From contig NZ_BDBD01000011.1 of assembly GCF_001612805.1 (NCBI RefSeq), positions 620,001-684,000 of the forward strand: a DNA stretch of 64,000 nt, read 5' to 3'. A program made the position numbers and the translations under genes. Source of the stretch: Nocardia coubleae NBRC 108252 (GTDB lineage: Bacteria > Actinomycetota > Actinomycetes > Mycobacteriales > Mycobacteriaceae). How positions within the stretch are numbered: position 1 is the stretch's first letter; each line of letters starts with the position of its first letter. The notes below the pieces were generated by a model, which saw only the letters and a list, made by a program, of their open reading frames with translations, was not told the DNA's origin and searched no databases. Shown here piece by piece: positions 8,195-17,954 of the stretch.

Positions 8195-9592
8195 GTGTCC
8201 GACAGTGGTATCGATCTGCGCTCCTCCATCTCTCCCGAGCAGGCCCGCGCCCGTGGCCGTGCCGCCGCCGCGAAGGTGCCGGTGACCGAGCGCGATCGTC
8301 CGGCCGAGAGCCCCGACCGACCAGGGGTGCTCGAGTTCGTCGAGGCCAGCAACCAGGGCAGGCTGGAACACCTGATCCCCTTGCGCATCGGCAGGATGGC
8401 GGCCTCGCCGTTCAGCTTCTTCCGCGGTGCGGCGGGCCTGATGGCCGCCGATCTCGCGGCCGGTCCGGACAGCGGCCTGCCCGCCCAGATCTGTGGCGAC
8501 GCGCACGCCGCCAACTTCGGCCTCTACGGCACCCAGCGGGGCGAGATCGTGATGGATATCAACGATTTCGACGAGACGATTCTCGGGCCGTGGGAATGGG
8601 ATCTCGAACGCCTCGCCGCGAGCCTCGTCCTGGCCGGACGCGAGAGCGGTGCCGACGCCGACGACTGCCTGCGCGCGGCCCGCGACGCCGCGGCCTCCTA
8701 TCGCCGGACCGTCGCCGGTCTCGCCGAGCTGCCGTTCCTGCAGTCCTGGACCGATCTGCACGACGAGTCGATTCTCACCAAGGCCAAGGCCCAGGACCTG
8801 CACGACGACTTCAAGAAGGCCGCCAAGAAGGCGCGCAAGAACACCAGTGCGAAAGTGGTCGCGAAACTCACCGAGCACATCGACGATCACGAGACCGGCA
8901 TCCGCAAGCACTGCTTCATCAGCGATCCGCCGGTCCTCACCCCGGTCGACGAGCAGGTCCGCGAGGCGGTGATCGACGGTCTGGAACGCTACGCCGGCAC
9001 CATCCGGGAATCGCGGCGCACGCTACTGTCGCGGTTCGTGGTCTCCGATGTCGCGTTCCGGATCGTCGGCACCGGCAGCGTGGGCCTGCACAGTTACGTG
9101 GTGCTGCTGCACGGCAACGACGGCGAGTCGCTGGTGCTGCAGGCCAAACAGGCGAGGCCGTCCGCGCTTGCGCCGTTCCTTCCGGCGACCACGCACCGGC
9201 ACGAGGGTGAGCGCATCGTCGCCGGGGCGCGCAGCGTGCAGTCCGACACCGACATCCTGCTCGGCTGGACGACCATCGAGTTCGACACGCCATTGCCGTT
9301 CATCGTGCGTCAGTTCCGCAACTTCAAGGGCGCCATCGACCCGGCCGGGTTGTCGGCCGACGACCTGGACGACTACGGCAGGCTGGCGGGTGCCCTGCTG
9401 GCGCGGGCGCACGCGCGCTCGCTCGATCCGCGCACGCTGGCCGGATACCTGGACGGTGACGGTGCCGACGACGACCGCTTCGAGGAGGCCGTGGCGCGCT
9501 TCGCGGTGCGCTACGCCGACCGCACCGAAGCCGATCACGCGCAGCTCGTCGCCGCCGTCGAGGCGGGCAAGCTCGCCGCCGAGCCCAGCTGA
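8195..9592 (+). CDS. DUF2252 family protein
   Basis: A 465-residue cytosolic protein of the DUF2252 family, which has a kinase-like fold but no settled function. ICGDAHAANFG (about 103-113) and MDINDFDETILGPWEWD (about 123-139) are the hallmark motifs resembling the catalytic and metal loops of aminoglycoside-type kinases. I chose the GTG at 8195 (VSDSGIDLRSS) because an upstream extension would overlap the divergent pgsA gene and is proline/histidine-rich noise. No clear ribosome binding site precedes it, so it may be leaderless. It stands alone between divergent and downstream genes. Confidence 0.85.
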   Translation: MSDSGIDLRSSISPEQARARGRAAAAKVPVTERDRPAESPDRPGVLEFVEASNQGRLEHLIPLRIGRMAASPFSFFRGAAGLMAADLAAGPDSGLPAQICGDAHAANFGLYGTQRGEIVMDINDFDETILGPWEWDLERLAASLVLAGRESGADADDCLRAARDAAASYRRTVAGLAELPFLQSWTDLHDESILTKAKAQDLHDDFKKAAKKARKNTSAKVVAKLTEHIDDHETGIRKHCFISDPPVLTPVDEQVREAVIDGLERYAGTIRESRRTLLSRFVVSDVAFRIVGTGSVGLHSYVVLLHGNDGESLVLQAKQARPSALAPFLPATTHRHEGERIVAGARSVQSDTDILLGWTTIEFDTPLPFIVRQFRNFKGAIDPAGLSADDLDDYGRLAGALLARAHARSLDPRTLAGYLDGDGADDDRFEEAVARFAVRYADRTEADHAQLVAAVEAGKLAAEPS

Positions 9593-9712
9593 GCCGCGCG
9601 GCGCCGACCAGCCACCGGCCGCATCCTGACCGGCATCGGCACGCCGGCGAGCTACGATGTACGCCAACGGTTCTCGGCTTGCGGCGCCACCGACCAAGAA
9701 GGGCGGACCTCC

Positions 9713-10606
9713 ATGCTCGTGCGCGTGCAGAATGCGGCAGGCACCGATGCCGAGCGGGCACTGATCAATTGGCTGCGCACCTGGAAGGACCCGTCGAGTC
9801 CGCACGGTGTCGCCACCATCAACTGCAGCCTGTTCCACAACGATCGGCTGCACCAGTTCGACGCGGTGGTGTGGACACCGACCAGCTGCGTGGTGATCGA
9901 GGCCGAAACGTTCACCGCCACCCAGCACGGTGTCCTCGAGATCCCGCTCAACGGCCCGTGGATGGTCTCCGGTGAACTCGCGCAGTTCGCCGGTGGTGAG
10001 AAGTCGACGCCGCTGGAACGCTCCAGGGAGCACACCTTCGCGCTGCAGGACTACCTCGCCGCGCGTGGGCTCGGGCAGCGTGCGGTGCACGGTCTCGGCC
10101 TGATCGTGCCGCAGCCCGGCGCCGATATCGACATCCATCAGGGTTGGCACGACCCGAGTTTCGATGTGGTCGTCACCGACGATCCCTACCGGCTCGAGCA
10201 GTACTTCGAGGTGCTCGCCGAGAAGGAACACAACCGGTGGACGGCCAACGACATCGCCATCGCGTTCCGTGGCCTCGGCATCCTGCCCTACCTGCCCGCC
10301 CCGCAGGATCTGCTCAACGAGGGATTCCTGGGGCCGATCGATGTGACGCTGTGGCACGGCGGGCCCACCCAGGCCCAGGCCGAGGCGTACGCGGAGGAGC
10401 AGGCACGGCTCGAGCAGGAGGCGCAGTCGCGGCGAGGTCTCGTCGCACCCTGGTACAGCCCGTGGAAGCTGTATCCCCGGGTCGGTGGTGATCTGGATTT
10501 CGGGCGCGCGTTCCTGCGGATCACCCTCGCCGTCGGCATGATCATCGCGATCGTGTGGGTGCTGTGGTTCGTGGTCACCGCCGTGCTCACCTACGGGCCT
10601 GCCTGA
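9713..10606 (+). CDS. NERD-like nuclease-related protein with C-terminal membrane anchor
   Basis: A 297-residue protein of uncertain function. The N-terminal half resembles the NERD (nuclease-related) fold: GVATINCSLFHNDRLHQFDA, then VVIEAETFTATQHG, corresponding to the D...E-x-K-like core with alanine/glutamate variation. The last part, about 262-290 (FLRITLAVGMIIAIVWVLWFVVTAVL), is one strong transmembrane helix, so the domain faces the cytoplasm at the membrane. A glutamine/glutamate/alanine-rich linker (AQAEAYAEEQARLEQEAQ) precedes it and may be coiled coil. GGCGGA lies before the ATG. The NERD call is a pattern judgement, not certain. Confidence 0.6.
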   Translation: MLVRVQNAAGTDAERALINWLRTWKDPSSPHGVATINCSLFHNDRLHQFDAVVWTPTSCVVIEAETFTATQHGVLEIPLNGPWMVSGELAQFAGGEKSTPLERSREHTFALQDYLAARGLGQRAVHGLGLIVPQPGADIDIHQGWHDPSFDVVVTDDPYRLEQYFEVLAEKEHNRWTANDIAIAFRGLGILPYLPAPQDLLNEGFLGPIDVTLWHGGPTQAQAEAYAEEQARLEQEAQSRRGLVAPWYSPWKLYPRVGGDLDFGRAFLRITLAVGMIIAIVWVLWFVVTAVLTYGPA

Positions 10607-10628
10607 ACCGAACGCTATCGTCGGGGCC

Positions 10629-11279
10629 GTGATCCACCCCGGCCAGGCACTTCGCACTACCGTCCTCGCGGCCTGCGCGAGCGTCACCGCCCTGATCCCG
10701 CTGACGTTTCCGGCCGACGACGGGGCGACCGATATCGACCGGGCGATCGCCGAACCGGTGCGGCGTTCGGTCTCCCCCGAGTGGGGCTCGATTCTGGTGT
10801 CGCCGAGCAACGGCGCGACCGTGCTGATCGGGTTGCTGGGGTTTTGCTGCTGGTTCCTGGTGCGGCGCCAGTGGTGGCGCGCGGGGACGATGCTCGTCGT
10901 CCCGGAGGTCGCGGTGGCGATCAATACGTGGTTGTTGAAACCTTTGTGGGACAGGCAGTTACACGACTATCTCGCGTACCCGAGCGGCCACACCGTCCAC
11001 TTGGTCGCAGTCACAACGACATTCGCGTGTCTGGTGACGAGTGCCCGGGCGCGGCTGGTGGTGGTCGCGCTCACCGCGCTGATGCTCGTCCCGGTCACCC
11101 TGGGGATGATCGAGCGGGGCTACCACCACGCCACCGATGTCTTCGGTGGCGCGGCGGCAGCGGTCACCCTCGCCGTCGCGGGGGTGTGGGCTTTCAGCTG
11201 CGGTCGAAAACGCTGGCGTCGTGCAACATCTCGGCCCGCAGCATCGACTCCGGCACACCCATCGCCTCCACCAGCGTGA
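10629..11279 (+). CDS. PAP2-superfamily membrane phosphatase
   Basis: A 216-residue integral membrane protein with about five hydrophobic helices and the three-part acid phosphatase signature: KPLWDRQ (motif 1), YPSGHT (motif 2) and ERGYHHATDVFGG (motif 3; His and Asp present). Such enzymes remove phosphate from lipid phosphates, for example undecaprenyl pyrophosphate or phosphatidic acid, on the outer face of the membrane. The GTG start lies 22 bp after the preceding gene. Its 3' end overlaps the convergent acyl-CoA oxidase gene by 86 bp; the overlapping tail is low-complexity Arg/Pro/Ala. Confidence 0.82.
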   Translation: MIHPGQALRTTVLAACASVTALIPLTFPADDGATDIDRAIAEPVRRSVSPEWGSILVSPSNGATVLIGLLGFCCWFLVRRQWWRAGTMLVVPEVAVAINTWLLKPLWDRQLHDYLAYPSGHTVHLVAVTTTFACLVTSARARLVVVALTALMLVPVTLGMIERGYHHATDVFGGAAAAVTLAVAGVWAFSCGRKRWRRATSRPAASTPAHPSPPPA

Positions 11280-13125
11280 GAGCGTCGGGACGCAGCCGGT
11301 CGACGAGCTCGTTCACCCCGCGGCGAACCGCCTTGGCCCGCTCCACCGACATGAACCGGTGCATGATGTACCACGACAGGTTTTCCTCCAGCGAGGAATA
11401 CACGTAGAGGTCGCAGACGGTTTCGGCCAGTGCCCTGGCATCGGGATCCTCGATGGTGGCGATCCCGTCGACGAATTCCTCGAGCACCAGCCGGTCGATG
11501 TGGGCGGTGCCTGCGGCGAGGATGTGGTCCTGGGCGTTGTTGAACGCCTCGAAGGGACCGGTGTCCTCGGCGCGGGCGCGCAAGCGGTGCGCGGCGGTGC
11601 GCAGCAGGTAGTCCTCACGGTCGGCGAACAACTGCAGCTGCACGTCGCGCTTGGACAGGTCGCCCTCGTCGACCGATTCGTCGTTGCGGTCGCGCAGCGT
11701 CTGAATCAGTTGGCGCACACCGGTATTGCGGCGGACCACGTCGCCGGCCATCGTCGCGGCGAAGCGCACCCAGCCGAGTGCGTCCAGGTCACGGACCTCG
11801 TCGGCGTAGGCGGTGAGCAGCTCCTTGGCGACCAGCTGGGTGAGGACCACATTGTCGCCCTCGAAGGTGGTGAACACGTCGGTGTCGGCCTTGAGCGTCA
11901 CGAGACGATTCTCGGTGAGATACCCGGCGCCGCCGCAGGCTTCGCGGCATTCCTGGATGGCGCGCGTGGCGTGCCGGGTCTGGGCGACCTTCAGACCCGC
12001 GGCGCGCTTCTCCAGCGAACGCTGCGCACCGGGCTCGATCTCGGCGCCACGCTGGACGAGGTCCATCCGGCGCACCAGGTCGTTCTGCGCGAAGGCCAGC
12101 GCGAACGACTTCGCGACCAGCGGCAGCAGCCTGCGCTGGTGGCTGCGGTAGTCCAGCAGCAGGGTTTCCGCCCCGGTGTCGGGGTCGGCGAACTGACGCC
12201 GGGCCAGGGCGTAGCGCACCGCGATGCTCAGCGCCACGCGCGCACCCGCTGCGGCGGCGCCACCGACGCTCACCCGTCCGCGCACCAGCGTGCCGAGCGT
12301 CGTGAAGAAGCGCCTGCTGGGGTTCTCGATCTCGGAGCTGTAGGTGCCGTCCGGCGCGACATCGGCGTAGCGGTTGAGCAGGTTCTCGCGCGGGATGCGC
12401 ACGTTGTCGAACACGATGCGACCGTTGTCGACACCGGGCAGACCACCCTTGCGGCCGTCGTCGGAGGTGGTGACACCGGGCAGGTCGGCGCCGTTCTCGT
12501 CGCGGATGGGCACCAGGAAGCAGTGCACGCCCTGGTTCTTGCCCTCGGTGACGAGCTGGGCGAACACCGCCGCCATCCGGGCGTGCTCGGCGGCGCCACC
12601 GATGTAGTCCTTGCGCGCCGACGGCGTCGGGGTGTTGACCACGAATTCCTGAGTGGCCGGGTCATAGGTGGCCGTGGTCTCGAGAACCGCGACATCGCTG
12701 CCGTGCCCGGACTCGGTCATCGCGAAACAGCCGAGCAGGTCGAGCGAGATCAGCCGCTTGATGTAGTCGCGGTGCCGCTCGGTGCCGAGGTTTTCCACGG
12801 CGCCGCCGAACAGGCCCCACTGGACGCCGGATTTCACCCACAGCGAGAGGTCTGCGTAAGCCAGCATCTCGAGACCGGTGACCGCGCCGCCCGGATCGCC
12901 GGTGCCACCGTTCTCGGGGCGGAACCCGCGCTCGGGATAACCCATTCCCGCGATCACCCGCATCTGCTCGAGCACCCGTGCGCGGGCGTCCTTCAGATCG
13001 AGGTCGGGATCGCCGGTGAAGCGGTCGTCCGCCAGCTGGGTGCGTGCCTGTTCCCTGACCGCGCGCCACGGTCCGTCCAGCGCTGCGCGGAGGTGTTCTG
13101 CCGTCGTCGATGTGCCGGTAGCCAT
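11194..13125 (-). CDS. acyl-CoA dehydrogenase/oxidase (ACOX-like)
   Basis: A 643-residue FAD enzyme that introduces a trans-2 double bond into acyl-CoA. CFAMTESGHGSDVAVLETTA (about 138-157) is the flavin-binding loop, and ECREACGGAGYLTENRL (about 389-405) holds the conserved region near the catalytic glutamate. The length, larger than the 380-residue dehydrogenases, and the C-terminal helical domain are like peroxisomal-type acyl-CoA oxidases found in mycobacteria and corynebacteria. An ATG 4 codons upstream is possible. It is divergent from the TetR gene, whose operator lies in the shared intergenic region, so co-regulation is possible. Confidence 0.88.
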   Translation of the reverse strand: MATGTSTTAEHLRAALDGPWRAVREQARTQLADDRFTGDPDLDLKDARARVLEQMRVIAGMGYPERGFRPENGGTGDPGGAVTGLEMLAYADLSLWVKSGVQWGLFGGAVENLGTERHRDYIKRLISLDLLGCFAMTESGHGSDVAVLETTATYDPATQEFVVNTPTPSARKDYIGGAAEHARMAAVFAQLVTEGKNQGVHCFLVPIRDENGADLPGVTTSDDGRKGGLPGVDNGRIVFDNVRIPRENLLNRYADVAPDGTYSSEIENPSRRFFTTLGTLVRGRVSVGGAAAAGARVALSIAVRYALARRQFADPDTGAETLLLDYRSHQRRLLPLVAKSFALAFAQNDLVRRMDLVQRGAEIEPGAQRSLEKRAAGLKVAQTRHATRAIQECREACGGAGYLTENRLVTLKADTDVFTTFEGDNVVLTQLVAKELLTAYADEVRDLDALGWVRFAATMAGDVVRRNTGVRQLIQTLRDRNDESVDEGDLSKRDVQLQLFADREDYLLRTAAHRLRARAEDTGPFEAFNNAQDHILAAGTAHIDRLVLEEFVDGIATIEDPDARALAETVCDLYVYSSLEENLSWYIMHRFMSVERAKAVRRGVNELVDRLRPDALTLVEAMGVPESMLRAEMLHDASVFDRS

Positions 13126-13198
13126 GCCTTCGACCATAGCCCGGTCGGCGACGTACCGGCGGCGGCGAAACTCCCTCGCACACCCCCTTGTGGACTGA

Positions 13199-13233
13199 TT
13201 GAACACTCGTTTAGTATATTGAACATGTGTTTA
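13199..13233. promoter_or_regulatory. tandem TetR operator, two half-palindromic sites
   Basis: Two direct repeats, TTGAACACTCGTTTA (13199-13213) and TTGAACATGTGTTTA (13219-13233), are spaced 20 bp apart, close to two helical turns. Each is an imperfect palindrome (TGAACA-NN-YGTTTA); the second matches at 6 of 7 positions as TTGAACA-TG-TGTTTAA. The second repeat covers the GTG start of tetR, so binding should block its own transcription or initiation. The same region drives the divergent acyl-CoA oxidase gene. Confidence 0.75.
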
Positions 13234-13874
13234 ACCAACAGCCCGTTTCGCAAGGATCCCCCACCGAACTGAGCACGGCCGCGCGCATCCGTGACGCCGC
13301 GATCGACCTGTTCGGAGAGCAGGGATTCGGCGTCGGCGTGCGTGCCATCGCCACTGCCGCCGGGGTGTCACCGGGCTTGGTCAATCACCACTTCGGGTCC
13401 AAGGACGGCCTGCGCGCGGCGTGCGACGAACGAGTGATCGAGATCATCCGCGACGAGAAGTTGCGGGCCATCCGCGCCACCGGCCCGACCGGGATGCTCG
13501 ACGCGTTGGCCGAGATCGAGATCTACGCACCCCTGGTGGCCTACATGCTGCGCAGCTTCCAGGCCGGCGGACCGCTCGCCGAGTCGCTGCTCGAGCACAT
13601 GATCGACGACGCCGTGCAGTACACCCAGGCCGCCGTCGACGAAGGCCGCATCAAACCGAGCCACGATCCCGTGGCCCGTGCCCGCTATCTGGTGCTCTGC
13701 CATGTCGGAGCCATGAACCTCTATCTGCAGATGCGTAGTCAGCGCGAGGGAAAACTCGACTACCGCAAGGCGATTCGCGAGCTGTCCACCGAACTCACCT
13801 TCCCGGCCATCGAGCTCTACACCCAGGGCATGCTGACCGACCCGTCTCTGCTCGACTCTCTCCTCGAGGAGTAG
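13227..13874 (+). CDS. TetR-family repressor of the adjacent ABC exporter
   Basis: A 215-residue regulator. The N-terminal helix-turn-helix (about 18-62) reads [20 protein letters not shown] then [18 protein letters not shown]; the rest is the helical ligand-binding domain. The arrangement tetR-ATPase-permease resembles the mycobacterial Rv1219c-Rv1218c-Rv1217c drug efflux locus, where the TetR (RaaS) represses the pump. The GTG start at 13227 lies inside the second operator repeat, supporting autoregulation. The stop is two bases before the ATPase gene. The inducer is unknown. Confidence 0.9.
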   Translation: MFNQQPVSQGSPTELSTAARIRDAAIDLFGEQGFGVGVRAIATAAGVSPGLVNHHFGSKDGLRAACDERVIEIIRDEKLRAIRATGPTGMLDALAEIEIYAPLVAYMLRSFQAGGPLAESLLEHMIDDAVQYTQAAVDEGRIKPSHDPVARARYLVLCHVGAMNLYLQMRSQREGKLDYRKAIRELSTELTFPAIELYTQGMLTDPSLLDSLLEE

Positions 13875-13876
13875 CA

Positions 13877-14794
13877 ATGCCGTCCCCCATCCAGCAGGTC
13901 GTCGAAACCCGGGACCTGCGCAAAACTTTCGGTCGCTTCACCGCTCTCGACGGGCTCGACCTACAGGTCGGGCCCGGTGAGATCCACGGGTTCCTCGGAC
14001 CCAACGGTGCGGGCAAGTCCACCACCATCCGCATTCTGCTCGGCGTGCTCCGGGCGACCGGCGGTTCGGCGCAGTTGTTCGGCCGCGATCCGTGGGCCGA
14101 CGCGGTGTCGCTGCACGAGCGGATCGCTTATGTGCCAGGCGATGTCACGCTGTGGCCGTCGCTGTCGGGCGGGGAAACCATCGACCTGCTCGCCCGCATG
14201 CGCGGTGGCCTTCACCAGGCGCGCCGCGCCGAGCTGATCGAGCGCTTCGAACTCGACCCGACCAAGAAGGCACGCACCTATTCCAAGGGCAACCGGCAGA
14301 AGGTGGCGCTGGTGTCGGCCTTCTCCGCCGAGGCCGACCTGCTCATCCTCGACGAACCGACCTCGGGCCTGGATCCGTTGATGGAGCAGGTCTTTCAGGA
14401 ATGTGTGCGGGACGCCGCCGCGCGCGGCGCGACGGTGCTGCTGTCGAGCCACATCCTCTCGGAGGTGGAGCACCTGTGCGACCGGGTGACCATCATCCGC
14501 GCGGGCCGAACCGTCGAATCCGGTTCGCTGCGCGAACTGCGTCACCTGAGCCGCACCGCGATCACGGCCGAATTGATCGGCGACCCAGGCGATCTGAGCA
14601 TGCTACCCGGTGTCGACGACGTGGAACGTGACGGTTCGACCCTGCGCTGCCAGGTCGACGCCGACAATCTGGGCGCGCTCATCCGGGTACTCGGTGACGC
14701 GGGCGTCCGGAGCCTGACCAGCACTCCCCCGACACTGGAAGACCTGTTCCTGCGCCACTACCACGTCGATCAGCCCGAGAAGGTGCGCGCATGA
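13877..14794 (+). CDS. ABC exporter ATP-binding protein (Rv1218c-like)
   Basis: A 305-residue ATPase: Walker [10 protein letters not shown] (about 39-47), signature YSKGNRQKV (about 135-143), Walker [14 protein letters not shown] (about 154-166), H-loop SSHILSE. The last 80 residues form the extra domain of DrrA-like drug exporters. CGAGGAG precedes the ATG. It overlaps the permease gene by four bases (ATGA). With the next gene it forms an efflux pump, probably for hydrophobic antibiotics or a lipid. Confidence 0.9.
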   Translation: MPSPIQQVVETRDLRKTFGRFTALDGLDLQVGPGEIHGFLGPNGAGKSTTIRILLGVLRATGGSAQLFGRDPWADAVSLHERIAYVPGDVTLWPSLSGGETIDLLARMRGGLHQARRAELIERFELDPTKKARTYSKGNRQKVALVSAFSAEADLLILDEPTSGLDPLMEQVFQECVRDAAARGATVLLSSHILSEVEHLCDRVTIIRAGRTVESGSLRELRHLSRTAITAELIGDPGDLSMLPGVDDVERDGSTLRCQVDADNLGALIRVLGDAGVRSLTSTPPTLEDLFLRHYHVDQPEKVRA

Positions 14795-16422
14795 GCACGC
14801 TCACCGCCACCGGTCGTTTCACCGGAACATCGCGTGCCGCAGACGAGTTCACCGGCACCGGGCAGATGCTGCGGCTCGCGCTGCGCCGTGACCGGGTGGT
14901 CGCCCCGCTGTGGGCATTGCTGATCGGGCTGATGCCGGCGATCCAAGTGGTGTCGATCAAAGATCTCTACTCCACCCAGGAACAGCTCGACAGTTTCGCC
15001 ACGACGACAGCCGCCAGCCCGGCTCTGGTCGCCATGTACGGCCCGGTGTTCAGTTCGGCCCTCGGGTCTATCGGCACCTGGAAGGCCGGGGCCATGTACG
15101 CGCTCATCGCGATCGCGGCCGTGCTCACCGTGATCCGGCATACCCGAGTCGAGGAGGAGACCGGGCGCGCGGAACTGGTCGGCGCGACGAGCATCGGCCG
15201 GTTCGCCGGCCTCACCGGTGCGCTCCTGCTCACCTACGGCGCGTCGGTAATCGCCGGAATCGCCTGTGCGGCTTCGCTGCTCGCGACGGATCTGCCCCTC
15301 GCCGGGTCGGTCGCGTTCGGTGCGGCACTGGCCGGGTCCGGTGTCGTCTGGGGCGCGGTGGCCGCGGTCGCCGCGCAGCTGAGCACGGGTGCCAGGATCG
15401 CGCGTGGCATCGCTCTGGGATCCCTGGGTGCGGCGTTCGCGGTGCGTGCCGTCGGTGACGCGGGAAACGGTGTCCTGTCGTGGTTTTCGCCGGTGGGCTG
15501 GTGCCTGCAGATCCGGCCCTTCGCTCAGGAACGGTGGTGGGTGCTCGTGCCGCTGCTCGTCCTCGGTGCCGGTGCGACACTGCTGGCCTACCAACTGCTG
15601 CGCACCCGCGACCTCGGCGCGGGACTGCTGGCCGACCGGCCGGGCCCGGCTACGGCGGGCACCTCGCTGTCGGGACCGTTCGGGCTGGCCTGGCGGCTGC
15701 AGCGTGGGTCGCTGCTGGCCTGGACGACCGGGTTCGCCCTCTACGGTCTGCTCATCGGCGGTGCGGTGACGGGCATCGGCGACATGCTCGACGGCAGCGA
15801 ATCGCTGCGTGATGTCATCATCACGCTCGGCGGTTCGGACGATCTGGAGAAGTCGTTCATCGCCTACGCCATCGCGATGCTCGCGGCCGCCGCGTCGGCC
15901 TACTCGGTGTCGGCCGTGCTGCGACTGCACGAGGAGGAGAACACCGGTCGCACCGAAAGCGTGCTGGCGGCCGCTGTCGGCCGGATCCGGTACGCGGGCA
16001 GCCATCTGCTGTTCGCCCTCGGCGGCCCGGCGGTGGGCCTGCTGAGCGCCGGACTGGCGATCGGTGTGGTCTGGGGTGCGACCGGTGGCGACCCGGGAAG
16101 CAAGATCGGCCAGGCGCTCGCCGCGGCGGCCGTGCAACTGCCCGCCGTGTGGGTGGTCACCGCCGTCGCGGTGCTGCTCGTCGGCGCCCTGCCCCGGTTC
16201 GCGCCGCTGAGCTGGGGTGTGTTGAGCGCGATGGTCGTCGGGTTCTTGCTCGGCGCACTGGGTAGCTTCCCGCAGTGGGTGCTCGATCTGGTGCCGTTCG
16301 TGCATCCGCCGAAGCTGCCGGGCGCGGAGTTCACCGCCACCCCGATCGTCTGGTTGCTCGCGGTCGCGGGAACCGGCATCGCGGTGGGGTTGTTCGCCTA
16401 CCGTCGCCGCGATCTGCGCTGA
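14791..16422 (+). CDS. ABC exporter permease, tetronasin-type (Rv1217c-like)
   Basis: A 543-residue integral membrane protein with about 12 predicted helices in two similar halves. Each half contains the motif [14 protein letters not shown] (about 112-125) or [16 protein letters not shown] (about 379-394), showing an internal duplication. This is the layout of the tetronasin/multidrug ABC permeases, in which one polypeptide supplies both membrane halves. It is translated by coupling with the ATPase gene. The substrate is not evident. Confidence 0.87.
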   Translation: MSTLTATGRFTGTSRAADEFTGTGQMLRLALRRDRVVAPLWALLIGLMPAIQVVSIKDLYSTQEQLDSFATTTAASPALVAMYGPVFSSALGSIGTWKAGAMYALIAIAAVLTVIRHTRVEEETGRAELVGATSIGRFAGLTGALLLTYGASVIAGIACAASLLATDLPLAGSVAFGAALAGSGVVWGAVAAVAAQLSTGARIARGIALGSLGAAFAVRAVGDAGNGVLSWFSPVGWCLQIRPFAQERWWVLVPLLVLGAGATLLAYQLLRTRDLGAGLLADRPGPATAGTSLSGPFGLAWRLQRGSLLAWTTGFALYGLLIGGAVTGIGDMLDGSESLRDVIITLGGSDDLEKSFIAYAIAMLAAAASAYSVSAVLRLHEEENTGRTESVLAAAVGRIRYAGSHLLFALGGPAVGLLSAGLAIGVVWGATGGDPGSKIGQALAAAAVQLPAVWVVTAVAVLLVGALPRFAPLSWGVLSAMVVGFLLGALGSFPQWVLDLVPFVHPPKLPGAEFTATPIVWLLAVAGTGIAVGLFAYRRRDLR

Positions 16423-16428
16423 AAGGGA

Positions 16429-16461
16429 CTGGGCCGGTGCGTGTTCGGCGCACCGGCTCAG
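16429..16461. terminator. bidirectional hairpin between exporter and sugar transferase genes
   Basis: A stem of 13 pairs (16429-16441 with 16449-16461, one G-T wobble) and a 7-nt loop TGTTCGG. It begins 7 bases after the permease stop and reaches into the stop codon of the convergent glycosylphosphotransferase gene. There is no T tract on either side. Confidence 0.7.
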
Positions 16462-17954
16462 TACGCGCCCTCGCCCCGGGTGACCACCCCGATGGTTCGG
16501 GCGATGAGGGCGACGTCCAGCACCATCGACCAGTTCTCCACGTACGACAGGTCCAGGCGCACCGAATCCTCCGGTGACAGGTCCGAGCGTCCACTCACCT
16601 GCCACAACCCGGTGAGCCCCGGCTTCACCAGCAGCCGCCTGCGCATCTCGCCGTCGTAGGTGTCGACCTCACGCTGCACCTGCGGCCTCGGCCCGACCAC
16701 GCTCATCTCACCGCGCAGCACATTGAAGAACTGGGGCAGCTCGTCGAGACTGTATTTGCGCAGGAAGCGGCCGACCGGCGTCACCCGGGGATCGTCTTTG
16801 ACCTTGAAGAACACCGGGTTTCCGCCGTGCTCGGCGATGAGCTCGTCGACGGCGGTGTCGGCATCCGGGCGCATACTGCGGAACTTGATCATCCGGAACG
16901 GCACGCCGTCGCGGCCGATCCGCTCCGACAGGTAGAAGACTGGGCCGGGGCTGCTCAGCTTCACCGCCAGCGCGATGGCGAGCAGCACCGGAGCGCTGAG
17001 CAGCACCACCATGGCCGCGAAACAGAAGTCGAACAGCGCCTTACGAGTGGACTTGGCCCGCCCGTAGCGCGGGCGGTCGATGTGCAGCATCGGCATCCCG
17101 GCCACCAGCCGGTGATTGAGGCGCACACCGGCGATATCCACGACACCCGGTGCCACGATCAGATCGACGCCGAGCGGGTCGAGTTCCCATGCCATGCGCC
17201 GCAATTCGGCCGGACCCAGATGGTCGGTCGCCGCCACCGCCACCGAGCCCGCCCCGCTGCGGCGCACGGCGTCGAGTACGGAGCGGTCGTCACCGAGAAC
17301 CGATGCGCCGCCGAGGGTTTCGACCCGCTCCCCCGACCCGGTCGGCACGCACACCCCGACCACCCGGTATCCGGAGGCCGGGTCGTCGGTGAACGCCGTA
17401 GCCATGGCGTGGGCGGCTTCGGGCGAGCCGACGACGAGCACCGCGGTGTGGCAGCGACCTTCGGCCCGCAGGCTGCGCAGCTGCCTGCGCCAGGCCAGTC
17501 GCCCGGCGATCAGGCCGAACAGCCCGGCGGGCAGGGCGATGGCCAGGTAGCCACGGGCGAATTCGATGCGGAACAGCAGCGCGAGGATGGCGAGGACACC
17601 GAACAGGCGCAGGCTCGCCGAAACAAGCCTGCGGAATTCCTCGCTGCCGGTGCCGATCACCTGGGGTGCGCGGGTGCCGTACCCGTGCAAGAGCGCGAGC
17701 CAGCCGAGCGCGAGGGCGAGCGACACCGCGGAATAGCCGATGTCGTACGGCAATGGCCAGGCCAGCGTCGAGTCGACGGGTCCGTCGAACCGCAGCACCT
17801 GCGCGGTACCGACGGCACCGACGACAGCGACGGCATCGGTGACGACCAGGCGCCGCACGAACGCGGTCTGCCAACTTTCCCGCCGCAAGTCGTGCACCGC
17901 GTGCACGCCGGTGACGGCATCCATCTCGCCACTACTGGTGAGCTCGTAGCTCAT
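16458..17954 (-). CDS. exopolysaccharide polyprenyl glycosylphosphotransferase
   Basis: A 498-residue membrane enzyme that starts the glycan repeat by moving a sugar-1-phosphate to undecaprenyl or decaprenyl phosphate. Four to five N-terminal helices precede a CoA-binding-like Rossmann domain (about 155-290). The catalytic sugar-transferase domain (about 305-498) carries KALFDFCFAAM, FRMIKFRSMRPDAD, RKYSLDELPQFFNVLRGEMS and VVGPRP, and ends with RTIGVVTRGEGAY. The ATG at 17954 follows GGGGAGGTG at good spacing, so longer forms were rejected. It is the first-step enzyme of the surface-glycan locus that follows, transcribed away from it. Confidence 0.93.
   Translation of the reverse strand: MSYELTSSGEMDAVTGVHAVHDLRRESWQTAFVRRLVVTDAVAVVGAVGTAQVLRFDGPVDSTLAWPLPYDIGYSAVSLALALGWLALLHGYGTRAPQVIGTGSEEFRRLVSASLRLFGVLAILALLFRIEFARGYLAIALPAGLFGLIAGRLAWRRQLRSLRAEGRCHTAVLVVGSPEAAHAMATAFTDDPASGYRVVGVCVPTGSGERVETLGGASVLGDDRSVLDAVRRSGAGSVAVAATDHLGPAELRRMAWELDPLGVDLIVAPGVVDIAGVRLNHRLVAGMPMLHIDRPRYGRAKSTRKALFDFCFAAMVVLLSAPVLLAIALAVKLSSPGPVFYLSERIGRDGVPFRMIKFRSMRPDADTAVDELIAEHGGNPVFFKVKDDPRVTPVGRFLRKYSLDELPQFFNVLRGEMSVVGPRPQVQREVDTYDGEMRRRLLVKPGLTGLWQVSGRSDLSPEDSVRLDLSYVENWSMVLDVALIARTIGVVTRGEGAY

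Noticed and set aside
9023..10924. Minus-strand open frame of over 600 codons across DUF2252, NERD and PAP2 genes
   Set aside because: It crosses three supported genes and shows no recognisable domain or start site.
11137..13272. Long open frame on the plus strand opposite the acyl-CoA oxidase
   Set aside because: It mirrors a well-supported family protein, has His/Gly/Arg/Val-rich composition with no domain, and arises from GC-rich third positions.
14770..16605. Long open frame on the minus strand opposite the ABC permease
   Set aside because: Low-complexity Arg/Gly/His/Asp text; the plus-strand permease has clear membrane helices and paired motifs.
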